A stretch of DNA of 64,000 bases from Lichenostomus cassidix (taxonomy: Eukaryota; Chordata; Aves; Passeriformes; Meliphagidae). A program made the position numbers and the translations under genes. Under the pieces are notes generated by a model, which did no database searches, was not told the origin of the DNA, and saw only the letters and a program-made list of their open reading frames with translations. The stretch lies in NCBI GenBank assembly GCA_008360975.2, contig CM039184.1:41239797-41303796 (forward strand), read 5' to 3'. Each line of letters begins with the position of its first letter. Position 1 is the stretch's first letter. Below, piece after piece: positions 25,801-39,661 of this stretch.

Positions 25801-28800
25801 AATTTCGAACATCTCATTGGAGAAAAAAATGTACGTTGCTTGCAAACTCACACTAAGTTTTGGCAGGGATTTTTTGGGGTTATGCAACAAGAAGAAAAAA
25901 TTACTGATTATTTCTCTAAAAGTATTTCTTTTACATTGTAACAAGCTGATAGCAGCTAGCTTTGTATGGTAGCTGCTACTTTTCACATGACAAATGCCAG
26001 AAAAGAGAGTGCAGAGTTATTAGGCCTTTGAAGAAAGATTTATTTAAAATAAAAAAAGAGGCAGACAAAGAGTGTGTTCAGCACATCTGAGGGCTTTTTT
26101 ACAGTCATAATATTGTAAGGTCACTCAGGACCCTAAGGTGAAGCTCTACTCTGTGTGCCTCAATGTCCATTTACCTTTCCTTGCATCTACACAATGGCTC
26201 TGTTACTCACTTCTCACTCCTACAAGCTTTTATTCTGCAGAGCTATAGGTTTCCAGCCCCATGAACACTGTTCATCCAGTGAATCCAGATAATGTCTTCT
26301 CCCACTCTACTTGCGATGGTATTCAGTACTGCAATGAGCTCATTTGCTTAGATTATTAGGTACAAATTTCAAAGCTTGTACCTAGTCATCAAAAACCAAA
26401 AAAATTGCTTCTTAATTGATTTATTTTTGCTGATTTATCCTCAAAGTACTTTCATTTACCTCTTCACTATCAGAGACAAACTAAATAATAGAAATCTCTC
26501 CCTCTCATAAAAGTATGTGTGTGAATTGCACAGTATAAGTAGCTAATTTATATGTGAAGCCTGGAGTAGATATACGTCCAAAATTATCTATATAGCCCAG
26601 TAAACTACAAACCCATGTAATTATAAAAAGTGCAAAACCATCATCCTTTATGGAAAATAATAATCTTTGAACAGCATGAAACACAGCAAAGTGAGTGATA
26701 GTGGCATGCTGACCTCGATTTCAGTTACTTTCTTGCAGTCATCAGGAGCTGAAAAAAGAAGCATCTTCATGGCAGTATGGATCTGTTAGGAGGAAGTTTG
26801 TGTTTGTCTGATTATATGAATACACTGATACTGTCTTCCCTTCAATATCATCACAGTCTGCAAACAGGGAAGACTAATTTAAAATCATCCTCCCAGCAAG
26901 ACATGGCCACAATAAGTATTTTAGAGCCAAGAGCTAAGACCAATTCCTTTCTGTTAAAAACAGTTATACTATTTATCTGTAAAAGACCAATAGGGAAATG
27001 TAAATGTCAAATAATAGGCAGATGAAGAAATAATATTTTTGTTTAAAGTTGGGTGTGTTTATACCTCCTGAATTAGCTTTAACAGGTAAATGAAGTAATT
27101 TATCTCCTTTCATTGCACTTTTAACTATATACTACTTTCCAATCGTTTTTAATAACAGACTTTCAATGGTGTTTTCATCTCACTGGCTCATAAATTCTGG
27201 ATCACAGAAAGGTCTAACCAGCTACAAAGAATATGGTTGAGGCTTTTTTAGGAAACTCTTTAAGAAAGTTGTGAATTTTGCAGTAATTCAGACTTTTTTA
27301 TCATGGACACATAATGATGATATAGGGTTTTTTTTATCTAGTAGTGGTTTCTACATAGAATGGAACATGCATGAAATCAAACCACCCCACCTTGGATATC
27401 ATTTTTCACTAATGTTAAATCAACCAGAATAAAAAGTAGTTATAAGAAGCCTCTGAACTAGAGCATGGACTTGGGATGCTTTTAAATTCCTGTTGTTCCA
27501 AACATCTGGAGGGATTAATCTAAGATTAAGTTGTGAATGTTCAGATATTCAGTAAGTTTGTGGTATAAATTCAATTATCTGCATTGAGTTATACCAGGTA
27601 AGATGTTGCAGCTGACAGAGTTAACTTTCTTCTTTCATTTTCTGCATCAGTAACATATTAGTAGAATATATGTATTGCAGAAGAATGTAATATTTCTTAA
27701 TATCACTGAAGTGCTTTGGTAATAAAATATGCAATATACTAATGCTACCTACAGAACATATTTTTATCAATAATAATGTGCAGTCATTACATAGTGTAAT
27801 CAACTTTTATTCCATTTTGAATCATTGATTTTTTTTCTGCCTATTTTTAACAAAAAACCCCTTTAAGTTATCGTCAAATTTTTTTAAAGCTGAAATTTTC
27901 CTTTTCTTAGCAAGATAATCAGTGTACATTGCATTTATTGGCATTATCAAAGCCATTACATTTATATCCTTCATGGTATATTTAATATAAGAAAAGGCTG
28001 TCCACTGACCACATTAAAAACCTCTGATATAGTAGAAGTGGCTGAGCAAGTAAATTTTCAAGACTAGCTACCATCAGAAGTTTGTCAAATCTGAGGTATA
28101 GGCTTGGCATTCCAACATAAGGCACAGAAATGTTAGCTGGAGGTCAGTGAAGAAAGAGCTGGCTTCACAAATCTCCTCCAAATTTAAACTTTCATTCAGT
28201 AGTAATTATTTCTCCAAATCAGTTCAGCTAACCATAGTGGTTACTAAGTAGTTAATCTACAAGAAAGGTCTTTTCAAGAAAAAATACTCCTGAAATTTAA
28301 CAAAGCCATAATGTCCTACTTTGAGACTCAGACACTGCAAGGCGTTTATTTCTTCCTTGCTTCCTATTCCTGTCACTAAAAAATGATCATGTTAGATTAA
28401 TTTCTATATCCTTGACCTTGTTTTAAGTGGTAGAGTAGAATATTCCCTTACCTTCTGACCTACCACTATCTTTTTGTACAATTCCTCCATTTTAGCCTTT
28501 CCTAATCTCATGTCATTATTAGTATAATTTGAGTTATTACAATTTATCATCTCTTTACAATCTTGTACATTGACTGGAAGTGGCATAAAAATTAGTATAT
28601 TGAAGCAGCTGAGGTAAATAATATGAATTGCTTGCATATATCCAAAGGGGAGAAGAGGATTTAAAAAGCCTTTCTTAATACATTAGGTGGATGAAAATTG
28701 TTATTGATATGTGAACACCCTCTCTTATCCCAGCATAACATACCTGTCTTGCCAGAAGAAAATTCCTGAATATGGCTTCAAAGAGCTAAGGGAGCTAAAT

Positions 28801-29154
28801 TTATTTCTGAGCTGTTTACAAAACAAAATTCTGTCAGGATGAGGTATAGCTCTGGAGCTCATGTTAAAGAAAATGCCATAGTATATGACATTGGTGAAGC
28901 AAGCACAGACAGCAGCTTCATTTTCAGCAAGATTTTATATGATCCAATATTTGTAGCACACTTCAGCTGCATAGCTGAGGTAACTGCATAGGATGGCTCA
29001 TTTCCCACATTCACCAAAGAGGTGATTTTCTAGCCTTTAACTTAACACTGCTAAGTAATTTTCAAATTGGTTTCTGAACTTGACAAGTTAATGACATTTC
29101 ATATATGTTTTTGGTGACAAAAATGCTTTTTTCTTACTCTGGAAGCATCAACAG
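22870..29154. other. Unique AT-rich non-coding sequence
   Basis: No exon, LTR or CR1 sequence was recognised. A run of 15 A at 24740-24754 is the only notable simple repeat. Open frames are at most about 103 codons (24652-24963, minus strand). Confidence 0.55.
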
Positions 29155-29290
29155 TGGGTTTTTTTGTTGGGGTTTTTTGTGGGGGTTTTTGGGGTGTTTT
29201 GGTTTGTTTGGGTTTTTTGTTTGGTTTGGGGTAGGTTTTTTGGGGGTTTTTTGTTTGTTTGTTTTTATGTGTTTGTTTGGGGCTTTTTTG
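29155..29290 (+). repeat. G/T-rich block with repeated G-tracts
   Basis: About 135 bases consist almost only of G and T. Eight G-tracts of three to five bases start at 29156, 29169, 29181, 29191, 29210, 29228, 29242 and 29279, separated mostly by T-runs and GTTT units. The opposite strand reads as A-runs with C-tracts. The first four tracts are separated by 10, 8 and 5 bases, so a G-quadruplex is possible only with relaxed loop limits. Such G/T expansions are common low-complexity DNA in songbird assemblies. The frames reading through it, rich in G, F, L and V, are artefacts of composition. Confidence 0.9.
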
Positions 29291-30714
29291 TCAGCACTCT
29301 CCAAGCATCCTCCTCAATAATCAGCTTCCATGACAGCATCTATTCTGGCATCATCCATTTTTATTACAAGACTTCATACTCAGGAGCAAACTATTGGGTA
29401 CAGCCTGGGAGTAAATAAAACTAAGTCTCTTTCTAGCCCACTTAGATGCTACTGCTTTGTAAAGTCATATTACAACACACAGCCCAAAGGCAACTTTGCA
29501 AAATAGTACTATTTTTTCAAGATGTTTTCATTTTGCAGTTGGTAGATCATCCACATGTGAGCAAGTGAAGCTTGGGTTTCCTTTTCTTGATATTGACTAC
29601 TCATTTTGTTTTCTACCCTATTGATTTTTTTTTTATTAGAGCATCAGTTATGTTCATCTCAAGCAGCAGTTTAATGGCTGAATGCAGTTCTGTGCTCTAT
29701 AGTTATAGTCACTGATGAGCTGACTTTCTCTCTTTTTAATATCAGCTTTATATTAAAGCAACCCAAACAATTAAAACCATCATTAACGTGCTTATTTTTA
29801 AATAGAGCTCAGGATTTGAAGCTCTTTCTCTTTTAACTAAGACCTTGCCTTTCCTCTTTTCCTATTTTGCTGTAGGAAACAGTATCTGGACCTACAATAA
29901 GTCTACTACCCAGCATTTTCAGAGAAAGTGTGATATGAAGCCTATTAAATTTAATCTCACATACAAAGCATTATGCAGTGCTTCTTTACTGCAGGTGACA
30001 TTAATTAAATGTAGGCTGCCTACAGGCACTAACCAAAGGAGATACCCATGCAATGGCTACAGATTGCTGGGAAACACAATATACTGCATTATCTCCTGAT
30101 GGCTCAGGAGAGCTTTACTCTGGGGAATTTGAGACCCTGTGCAAGGTCAAGAGGCTCTGGGATCTGCTGATGGGGGGATTTGATAAGCAAAGGCCTGATC
30201 CTACTGCTCCAGCAAAGGAGATGATAACCCTGTGGATATAAAAAGTTTTGATTTTGTGATAGATGAATGTTAAAACTTCTGTAATATTTTGGGCTGTGTG
30301 TTGGATTGCAAAAAGGTATGAGATTTTAAAATTATGTCCAATAATTATGTGGTTAAACTCAATAATCTAGCCCGCAGAAACAAGTAGGGGAGATTTTAAT
30401 AGATAGATTCCGACAATTCAGACAGATGTAATGTATTCTCTTTTGAGGTTTACAGGAGCAAGAGGTGAAGTCTGCAAAAGAATAACCTCTGCAGGAGAAG
30501 GAATGAAGTATTCATGAACATATGCCCATGGTCCTACAATGTCAGCCCTATTACTCTGATGGAAAGACAGAGTTTTTTATGTTCACATGCTAAAGCTGAG
30601 ATGACGTTGAAAGTAGACTTTGTAATGGATAAACATTCATACAGTTTTCTGCAGAAGCAAGGTGTGAAATTTATTAGGCACAACTAGCAGGGTCTGGCCA
30701 GCAGTGAGTTGTCA
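29291..30714. other. Unique non-coding sequence
   Basis: No gene was recognised. The part around 29990-30240 is somewhat richer in G and C and contains a phrase near 30195 that resembles an old sauropsid repeat motif (GGCCTGATCCT), too short to assign. Confidence 0.45.
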
Positions 30715-31315
30715 GATGCCCTGTGTGGGTGAAGGTTGTTTCCTCCCTGGTGCCACATTCAGCCAGCTCTGACATGGATGGAGTGACCCGTTCCATACCA
30801 ATACTACCATTGGCCAGAGAAGCACATGATACCTCTGCTCAAACAATTTTCAGACAGGGCAGTCGGCACATGTGGGGAGGCACAAAGGACACGTGGAAGG
30901 GGACGTTGTGGGGAATCAGATGTAGACACAATCATGGGAAAGAAATTGCACTCTGCTGGGAGATTGCATCCCCTGCAGGTCCTAGGTCAGAGCAGGAGAC
31001 TGGTAAGAAGAAAAAATCAATGGAAGAAAATGAGTGAGAAACAAGAATTGGAAGGAAAAAAACTTTATTTAATAACCCCAAACTCCTACACTGCCCATCA
31101 CCTCACCAAGGGAATTGGAGGATGGAGAGTAACTTTTAATGTACAAGTGAAGTTGAGACATGGAAGAGAGGAAAATAAGTATTTCCTTCAATGATTTTTG
31201 TAATTGTTTACCTTCTCTATTTTTCCCCAATATGTGAATCACTAACTAAAAACATATGTTAATTGAAAATAACTTAAATTCTAATATGGGTTGAGGCTCA
31301 ACACTCAACAGACAT
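30715..31315 (+). mobile_element. Decayed avian ERVL-type LTR (probable)
   Basis: Several short blocks occur in the same order and orientation as in an avian ERVL-class LTR I know. A TGTGTGG...AAGGTT start lies near 30722-30737. A block with CAGCCAGCTC and GACCCG lies near 30765-30793, followed by TTGGCCAG near 30812. A middle part has CATGTGG/CACGTGG motifs with CTGCAGG and AGCAGGA (30865-31000). GTGAAGTTGAGA lies at 31146-31157 and a GGGTTGAGGCTCAACACTCA end lies near 31288. The copy is strongly diverged, both borders are approximate and no target duplication is evident. Open frames of 104 and 122 codons inside it are incidental and do not resemble retroviral proteins. The assignment rests on remembered family structure, not an alignment. 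Confidence 0.5.
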
Positions 31316-34300
31316 TATAAATACAGACTAGTAATGAATACAGCTATAAAAACAATTAACTCAGCATCCATGTGGTGCCCTTCAGTGGTAGATTAAAAAT
31401 TTCAGCTTTCATATCATCTTTCCATTTTGTCTTTGCTAACTCATCTTCAGTTTGGCTTTCAGAAGTTACCCAATATTCTCACACATTCACTCCTACTTTT
31501 TAATATCATTTTCAAACAACCATATATTTTTGAGAATTCAAAACTGCTTGCATCAGTAACTTTGGAAACGTTGCTTTGAAATCCTTCACTCTATTATCAC
31601 AGAAATATTAATTTCTCTGAGAAAGTTAGACTAAGGGATGAAAAAAGAAAAAGATGGTAAAACAAATGAGCTAACTTCATAGTGACTGACCTGAAAAGTT
31701 CAATTTTTAAGCCAACTCAAAATCACAAGCAAATACTCCTTTTTATTACACAGAAATGATCTTTTTGAGGTGCTCTTATACAACCTTTCAGAATTAATAA
31801 AATTCCTTTAACTGTTTGACTATTAGAGCATTAGAAAATGCAAAGACTCTCTCTAAAACTGTATAATCCAATCTAAAAATGGAAAAATGTGGACAGAACT
31901 TTGTGCATAGAGAAGTGGCCTATATGAAACCTCCATTCCAACTGGCCTAATTTTTGACTGAAAAAGTTGCATTAATGAAATGCGTTTCCCAAATGCTCAG
32001 GGTAATTCAAATCAAAGGATTAAAATTTACCGTATCAAGCAGGACACTTATGTAATTGGAGTCAGTGCTCTCTGTTCAAAAGAAACTATCTTCAAAGGTA
32101 TGTTATAGGGATTTAATAGATCATTTTTATACAATGTTTAGTAATGTGCTGGTGTTGAGAAACATTAGTTAGTGCTATTTTCCATAATTAAGTGGTTAAA
32201 TTAAAATATATCAGTTTCACCACAGATGTGGTTTCAGAATCTTGACAGACCTGTGCATATTTGCATGAGATATTGTGAGATTTTGTTCCTCAGAATTGCC
32301 TTCATGGAAGAACACTTACTGATCCTCTGTAAAAAGACAGAATTTTCCTTCTGGCTCTAGTTCCAAGCTGCTATAAAAGGGCCAGGATATAAGGAAAGGA
32401 AATGCTGGTGCCACAAATCTCAGGCCATTCACTTAAGACAATTCTGGGCACCCAAATATGACCTTATGTGAAGAGCTAATAAAAACAACACAAATTCCCT
32501 TTGGAATTCTTAGCCATGAAGAGCCAGAAGAGCTTAACATTTGCATGCTATATTCAATTTTAAGACATCAGGGTTAGAGTACTACACTCTTTCACTGGCA
32601 GATTTCCATTAAAATTATGGGTTTTAAGAATAGTTACCTTTTGCTTTTCTGCCTGATTCTTAACACTCAATAGTTACTATTAAAAATACTGCAGGAAAAG
32701 CCTTAGGCTATTACTGGAAGTTTTAAATTATGTTCTTTAGCAGTATGTATTAATGAGCAGGTTGTAGGCAAAATGCATTTAGTTTTATTTCAACTAAATA
32801 AACAAAGAAACCAAATGATATGACAGGTGTTCTTTACTATTTTGTTTTCATGAAATATTCAAAAGGATGAAAAATTCACACAGTCCTTCATCTTTGATGA
32901 AAACCTATTTGTAAAGAAGACATATCTTAGCATTAAAACTTGGGTTATATTTCTAAATCAACCCTGTTTCCCCTGTGAATCATCAGTATTCTCATTCTGT
33001 GCCTCACCTTGAGGAATTTGCTGAAAACCCATTCAGCTATCCAAGAGCAGAAATGTTCTGCAGCGCTATTAAAATATACAAAAATAGAAAAACAAATATT
33101 ATTAGCAAAAATATTGAAATCTCTGGGGTTTTTCCTAGGATATGTGAACATTTCCCAGCATATACTTTAATAGGATAGTAATTTTAATCTTTTGCTTAGA
33201 ATCTAAGAATGGGTACTGTACCTTCAATTAGCAGTCAAAGATTTTCACAGGGAAGAGAGGCATATATTTTCAATCACAAACTGAGTATTTTATGTCATCA
33301 TGAATATCTAAATAAACTAGATGAAATTCATCTGATGCAATCTAATTTTGTTCAAAGTGATTGCTAATTATTTTAAAACCTACAGTTTATGTGCTTGGGA
33401 AATAAATATATTTTATCATTGTTTGAGGAATCAGATCTTTGGCTACAAAAGCCACATTTTTTATGATATCAAGGGATTTTGTGGATTGATTTTTTTGAGA
33501 TTTTTTAGAACAAAACAGAGAAAATGCAGTGTTCTATACAGCTTTAGGCAGCAGCTTGGATTTAAAAACAGAACCTTAAAGCTGGAAGATCCTCCAGCAG
33601 TGTTTGCACTGTGGCATGGAACTCTCTCCATGGCAGTTTCAGTGCTAAAATAGCTACTTTTCCATACTGAGTTGTCCCTGGAAAAAGCTCTGATGTCCAC
33701 AATTTTGCTTTAAGGACACTTCAAAAGCTGTCTGAGGTATAGGTTTGGGAACTCCATAAACTACTGCTGTCCTTGTGGTGATTGCACCAAGCAGACAACA
33801 AAGGTCATTTGCAAGGAGAGCTCTGGGTGGTTTCAAAGTTGCCTCACAGAAAGGCACACAGTGTTTGTAGGAATTACATCCCAGAAAGCAAAAAAATATT
33901 TTGTATTTTGCAGTGGCATTGAATAGCAAGGTTTCTGTGGAAAGCAGTGTGTCATTTTGAGATCTAGCAAGCAAAACCTGAAAAATATTTAAAACTGACC
34001 AATATTTCACTACTGAAGCACTCTGCAAAAAGCAAGTTACATTCCTCAGCCCCAGTGTACTGTGGTCTAAATAGGTTAAGCAGACAAAGGGTGCAAGGAA
34101 AGGAACTCTATTATTCTTGCTTTAGATATTAGGAATTAGAGTTCACAAAGATCAAACAACTTGTCAAAGTTCAAATAAAAATAGTCTAGCAAAGACAGAG
34201 GCTGGACATAGTCACCTGGTCTAATCCTTAAAAAATATAAAGACATCCTAACTTCTAAAATATGCAGCCATTGTAGTTGGTTTTTTACTTTTGTTTCTCC

Positions 34301-37300
34301 TACAGGCAAAAGATCTCAAAACTTCTAGACCTGAGCATGATGTAAAATCATTTAGTGTTTATTATCATTATCAAAAATTGAAATTTATGAGAAACCAAAG
34401 AATTCAGGGGTCTCCTAAGCTGTCTACTATCTAGACTGGTGAAAAAGACTTAAGAAATCTGTATGAGCTTTACTCTGCAGGTTAAAAGAGAAAGAGCCCG
34501 AGGTGGTACCTCCAAGGAGGGACACCAACAAAGGAACTGCCACGCTTTTATCCCACTCACAGTCCAAAGCACACACAAGTCTCTCTTGCTCTGATTTCTT
34601 CACACCAGAGTCTGGATGATGCCTTCAGTGATTTGTAGTAACACTGATCTTGTTCTGTGGGTTTCTTGTTTCTGCCGCCCTGTTCACTTAAAAACAGAGT
34701 GAGGTTTTTAGATTGATATTAATAATGAAACAGCAGAATACTGGAGTAATGGAGTATTCTCTAGACACAATGTCCCTTACCAATACTTGGTAGGATGAAA
34801 TATGATCAGAGTGTAAATATGAAAGAGAAAAATAATCAGGTACTGAAGGTTGTTTCCCACAAATTACAATCATAAGCAATCTGTGATGTACCAGGGCAGG
34901 AAAATGTCTTCTATGGGAAGTGTATCCTTGTTAGCAAGCAAGCATTAACCCAGCATAATGAGTCTTGCTCAAAGCTGCTCATGGAAGCTCCATGCTGTTA
35001 TCCATATGTTGGATGCCTCCGATAAACATGTTGACTGTGAACTTACTGTTCCAGGAACCTTCAGATTGTACAGCTTTCTTAGTTGTAAGGCACCATTTAG
35101 CCTCACTATGGAATCTTCTGAAGCAGACCCAAGAAAACAAGCAACTAAGAGTTAAGTTTTAGAGTAATTTCCATGAACATACATTCAGAATATTTTCATT
35201 GACTTCATTAGGCTTCTCTTGGCTAAACCCAGTATTTTATTAGCATCTTTATAGACACAGCAATTACTAGTATCTGCAGCACAGATCTTGGGCACAGAAA
35301 GTAGGATCTACCTCTATAACACCCTGCTGTCAGCAAAAAAAATGGATAAATGATACCAGTCAAGTCAATGGGCTCTGGGCCAGTGGTTTTAGGGCAGCCA
35401 AGTTTTTACTTCTGGACTGTAATAATTACTAACATAATTTTAGTTTGAAAATGAGTAAGACTTTATCCCATTTAAATGTCATTATTTTGAAAACGGGATT
35501 TTTAAATGTCAGGTCCCATTTTTTTTATGTATTTCATTGAATATAATTCTGATGTTATAATGTAAATAAGTCTTTATTTTTTGCTCTTTGTATCTTTCAG
35601 GTGATATTTGTTCCTTTGCTTTCTCTTCTCTAATCATCATCTATCCCAGGTGCAGATATTTATTCTTGTAATCTTTCCCTGTTAGCCCACACCTATCACA
35701 CATACCATCAGTTTTATTCTGAACTTCCTGCAGAGTTAAAATGTGTCATAACAGAACAGCAAAATTTAACTGAAATGTAATTTTTTTCTTGAAATTAAAC
35801 ACATTGTCACCCTGTTCTCTGTTCGACAGTCATGGGATGCAGTGTTAATATTCTTTTAGCTTTTCTTTCTTTTAGTTTTTGATGGTGCTTTTCCCCCAGA
35901 ATTATGAGTTTACAGGTTACCTTACTTTTGCACTCACTCATTTGCTTTGCTTTTTCTGCCCCAACCTTCTTCCAGCATTATTGATGAATTTGCTACACAC
36001 ATCTGCATGGAAAGAGTTAGATATTTGAGGCCAAGCAAACTTTTTTTTTTTATTTTTCCTTATTTTCACTTAGATGTCTTTTCTATATACATGGCAAAAC
36101 AGATACAGGAAAATAATTGATGCCAACACCAGTTGAGATGTACAGAACTAATCTGTTGTCAAATGTTCTGATTTTCTGTGTTTAATCTCTCCTTAAGTAT
36201 CATGATAGTAACATCCATAGCTATGCAGCAAGTACACTCAAAGAGAGGTTCTGATATTTAACAGGCTGCAGATCCATAACAGTTGGATGTCTTTGTCAGA
36301 TTCATCAAGTGTGTTTAATCTAATCATATAAGTACTTGTTGACAGTAGTTTCTCTTTTCCTACACAAGTCCATGTGTAATTATTCTCAACTGTAAAACAC
36401 TTTCTAATTTATGAAAAAGAGTTCCTAGTTTTAACAGGCTATGGATTCTTTGTGGTACATTTCATACCTGGCCAATTGCCCAATATTGTTCCTTGAGAAA
36501 TAATTTTAAGTGGGAGAATAGCAGTCAGTAGCAAATAAAGCTTCTATATCTGGAACTACAATAAGGATAACAACATGTACAAAAAAATTCTGGTGATGTT
36601 GAAATATTGGTCATTATGTTTATTTTCAGAAATTATATGATTACTCTTTAATTATCTAAAAAACATTACCCAGACAAACATGTAAAATAAGAACACTAAT
36701 TCAGCATTGTGTTTTCTGCTAGAGTAGGAATTCCTGTACTTATATACTAAGTTCAGTTACTCGTTACCCCTCTGAAAATATGCTTTAGGGGTGAGCTGAG
36801 GACTATGAGTGGGAAAAAATAGTATTTGTACTGAAATGTTGCTGTAATTTTTATCTTTAATTTTTCCCAGAATGGCACACAGGTTTGTGCTGATTTCTTC
36901 ATACAGAAACAATAGTATTGCCAGGCTGGACACTGATTCCTATGATTCAATGCAATCTATGAGGGAAACTGGCTTTTGCATCAAGTATAAATGAAGATAA
37001 TGAAGTGAACAATTAAATAACTTTTCAAGACTGGCTGGTAACTTTGATACAAGAAAGTTGTGCCTTAGGTTTTAACAAGTATCTCCTGTTCCATGTGCCC
37101 ATTTAAAGCTAGAGGGAATTTTAAATTGATTGTTCCACAAAGCTTTTTTAGGGAGCGGTTGGTTTACCCTGGTACAGTACAGACTTAGCAACCTTTCTGG
37201 TTGAACAGGGAGTTCCATCCTCTCTAGCTCAATTACCAAGAGACAGATGTCTTGTCTCAGTTTCCCTTGGCTTCTCACTCCAAGCATACTGCTAAAACAG

Positions 37301-37404
37301 AATGCTTGTTTGCCTGGCAAGCCCCAGAGAGCTCTTGCTCTAGATTCACGTCTGCAGGAATGAGTTGGCCATCAGCTTTCTGACCATGCAGATTGAGAGA
37401 GTTG
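31316..37404. other. Unique AT-rich non-coding sequence
   Basis: No repeat family or firm exon was recognised. The longest frame is a minus-strand frame of 124 codons ending at 33654. It begins at TTG rather than ATG and lies just inside an acceptor-like pyrimidine-AG sequence; I treat it as chance sequence. The part 34490-34680 is slightly richer in G and C, with no known signature. Confidence 0.5.
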
Positions 37405-37422
37405 TTTTTTTTTTTTTTTTTT
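37405..37422. repeat. Poly-T run of 18
   Basis: A homopolymer of 18 T on the plus strand. It could be the poly-A tail of a minus-strand retroposed sequence to its right, but nothing recognisable follows. Confidence 0.9.
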
Positions 37423-39591
37423 ACTTTACAGCTAACTCTCCCTTAAAACCCAAACAGTGAGATTTCCATCTTGATGAGTTAATCATCTACAAAATATTAG
37501 GTAATTTTGGTATGTAATAACACCTCTATTGGATTACATAGACAAAAAGGTCTGCTGAAATTTTAGTCATTCAAGTCTTCTTTAAGATCCAGGTGAGCCT
37601 CAAATTTAAAAGTATTTCACTGCTGAAATTGCATAGCAGAAAAATACATCACTTCTCTTACAGGAAGCAGTGAAGAAATATGCCTTCATTGGCCTTACTG
37701 ACCAGAATATCCATCCAAGCTTCAGGTTTATAAGGTTTCTTTAGGCTGGAAAAATCATACTTGCCTGTTTCCATATAACAGAAATTTTCAGTGCAATCCA
37801 TTAAGTAACTCTGAGGTGGAGTAGGAACACATAATCCGATTGGGAAGGTATATTCCCACGCTATATTTTAGCCAACTAATTTATTGATTTTACGTAACTG
37901 CTTCTAGGAACATGGACCAAAATCTAGAACTCTTTCCTTCTCAGAAGTTTGCTCAAAAGAAAGTAATAAATATTTTCTGATTTATTTTCTTCTTGCTCTT
38001 CAAAGCTGCACAGCAAACAATGCATCAGGAATTTCCTTTCTATTTTCATAACTTGAGAAGCCAGAGAAATGGGCTTAATTATCTTGCAGAGGAACCAACT
38101 GAAGTCAGCAACCAAACTTTTTGGATCTTAACATCAAATATTTGCTTTTAACAGATAATAAAGCCCTCCCTTTCCACTTATGTTTCAACAGAATAAAATA
38201 ATACAAATACCAGGATAGTGTACCAAGAAATGCAGTGTACTATGTAGATCTGACTTCAGTCTTACCTAAGCACTATACCACTCTTTATAGAGGAGCACTG
38301 TGTCACATCAACATATTTAAATACCAAACAGCACCAAAAAAGCACACCGTAAAGTTAAAAAATGTCATCCTGAACGTGAGTAGGATTCTTTTTCTTAACT
38401 CTGAAAAAAGAAGTTGTTCATGTTGTGATAAGCCACTACCCAACCATTCTACAGAGAAGAGGAAAAGTCCAGTGGAAAGTGGGTTTCAGGCATGCCTTCC
38501 CTCAGGCATCCCCTATGCACTGTTCCTTGGTGTCATGAAACTGCTGCCTTGGCCTTTAGGGAATCCATTCCTAGATTTTAACTTCCTTTCCTTTGTGTCA
38601 AGGGAAATGAACTAGCCAGCTCTGGTCAGTGTACACACTGAAGCCACCATATGTTATCTCCTTTGTGCATATGAACTCAAGCAGCTAAAAGAGCCACAAA
38701 AGTACAGATGCAGGAATATCTAGGGGTTTCGTGGCGTTTCTTAGTATTGAAATTTTAATTCATGTCTTTTTATGTTACAAACATAAAATAGCTTGATAAT
38801 TGAAAGAATAAACTGGTTTCTTCCTTGTTTTTATGTACTTATAGCACATTCTGATCACTAAATTGACAAGTAAAAGGAGGCGGAAAAAATTTCTAGAAGA
38901 TAACAAAAATTAAATTCTGTGCCAAAAGGAAAGATTTTTACAATGAGATTGCTCTTGTTCAGTGCTGTAGTTGGTTATTAAGTCCCCATGTCTGGGAAAG
39001 TATGTATATATCTATGTAATGCCTAACACCATGATATTCTGGTGTTTGATTGTATTTTTTGTTTTCTTCCACAACTACTGGTTACTAAATCCTCTTAATC
39101 TCCAAGCAAGACTGAAAATTAAGAGCTTTTCCCTCAGAATGGGATATGCAAATGACATTCTCTAAATGATAGGCTGCTTGGACTCTGTGACTGTCCTACA
39201 TACTTCTGTCAGGCATTGAAACTCTAAGAGAGATATTCTTCAATACTAATGTGAATTGTGTCACAAACACGCTGAACATGAATTTGCATAGCAAATGTAA
39301 GCTAAGCAGATGAATGCAGTGGTGGATAATGCAAAGAAACAGTAAGTCATTGTTAGTCAGCAGCATAGGCAATGGGTTCTACCACTGAATCTTAACGCTG
39401 TCAAACTCATGTGCATTGTTTAATTATTATGACTCAAATGACATCAATATAAGCAGGTACAAAACTGAAAAAAATTTATCAGTTCTATTATACAAGAAAA
39501 AGCCACATGCATTTATCAAATGTGTTTTAACATTTCTTCTTTCTGTTAAAAACAATAATTAGAGACATTTTAAACTGAAAATTCTGTGGAC
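37423..39591. other. Unique AT-rich non-coding sequence
   Basis: Nothing recognisable was seen. A 126-codon frame at 38235-38615 starts at GTG and has no domain-like features. Confidence 0.5.
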
Positions 39592-39661
39592 CTTATATTG
39601 ATATATTTACATTATATATTTATACTTTATTGTTTATATATTAATATAAATAAAAATATAA
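39592..39661. repeat. AT-only low-complexity stretch
   Basis: About 70 bases are nearly pure A and T, with many TATA and ATATAT motifs. The TATA-like strings here should not be read as promoters. Confidence 0.75.

Noticed and set aside
29105..29418. Frames rich in G, F, L, V and W as possible membrane proteins
   Set aside because: They are translations of the G/T simple repeat.
30723..31194. Two overlapping frames of 104 and 122 codons as a possible gene
   Set aside because: They lie inside the probable decayed ERVL-type LTR and do not resemble retroviral or host proteins.
32370..32400. CTATAAAAGGG as a core promoter
   Set aside because: A good TATA match, but with no downstream exon, CpG-rich sequence or open frame to go with it.
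36931..36960. CTATGATTC-like strings as a plus-strand CR1 tail
   Set aside because: The upstream sequence lacks the conserved CR1 3' untranslated block, so two short matches are not enough.
39592..39661. TATA-box clusters as promoters
   Set aside because: The whole stretch is nearly pure A and T, so TATA strings carry no information.
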